The notes under the pieces are model-generated. The model made no database searches. It saw nothing but the letters and a program-made list of their open reading frames with translations, and was not told the DNA's origin. A program made the position numbers and the translations under genes. Positions 5,649 through 5,652 of a stretch of 5,652 nucleotides of DNA are shown here, piece by piece. This DNA comes from JANXDG01 sp964521665 (lineage in GTDB: Bacteria > Elusimicrobiota > Endomicrobiia > DTEH01), in contig CAZFSG010000065.1 of NCBI GenBank assembly GCA_964521665.1, positions 1 through 5,652 on the forward strand, given 5' to 3'. Numbering within the stretch: position 1 is the first letter of the stretch; each line of letters begins with the position of its first letter.

Positions 5649-5652
5649 CTCC
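5649..5652 (-). promoter_or_regulatory. ribosome binding site of glyA
   Basis: Minus-strand GGAG followed by TTACAA places a Shine-Dalgarno six bases before the GTG start. The motif touches the window edge, so it may extend further. It decides in favour of the GTG as the start. Confidence 0.7.

Overview
The window is AT-rich (roughly 30% GC by eye) bacterial chromosomal DNA. All five supported genes lie on the minus strand, so transcription runs from high to low coordinates. In that order they are a serine hydroxymethyltransferase (glyA), a WecA/TagO-type polyprenyl-phosphate sugar-1-phosphate transferase, gamma-glutamyl phosphate reductase (proA), nicotinate-nucleotide adenylyltransferase (nadD), and a LytR-CpsA-Psr (LCP) family membrane protein that runs off the left edge. 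The standard genetic code fits throughout and no gene is visibly broken.

Layout: glyA starts at a GTG almost at the right edge, behind a clear GGAG ribosome site. The transferase gene follows after 4 bases. A 376-base non-coding gap (2971-3346) separates this pair from proA, nadD and the LCP gene, which are spaced by only 3 and 4 bases and look like one operon. The plus-strand open frames are antisense shadows of these genes.

The gap is the most unusual part. It is much more GC-rich in patches than its surroundings. It holds four related short palindromes, each preceded by a GTAG tetranucleotide when read in its own direction: three on the minus strand and one on the plus strand. This is the architecture of REP elements associated with RAYT (TnpA-REP) transposases. 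A separate perfect 10-bp-stem hairpin lies between two of them. The whole cluster is bracketed by a 13-base direct repeat, one copy just past the transferase stop codon and the other just before the proA ribosome site.

Functionally the genes are housekeeping: one-carbon/glycine metabolism, proline biosynthesis, NAD biosynthesis and cell-envelope glycopolymer assembly. The WecA/TagO-like enzyme starts lipid-linked glycans, and LCP proteins transfer such glycans to the wall, so the two envelope genes may belong to the same process although they are not in the same tight gene cluster. The organism cannot be named securely. Low GC, a proA-nadD-LCP order and dispersed REP palindromes would fit an uncultured lineage of the Elusimicrobiota/Omnitrophota kind, but this is a guess from gene order. 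I see no defence system, CRISPR array, RNA gene or new multi-gene system here.
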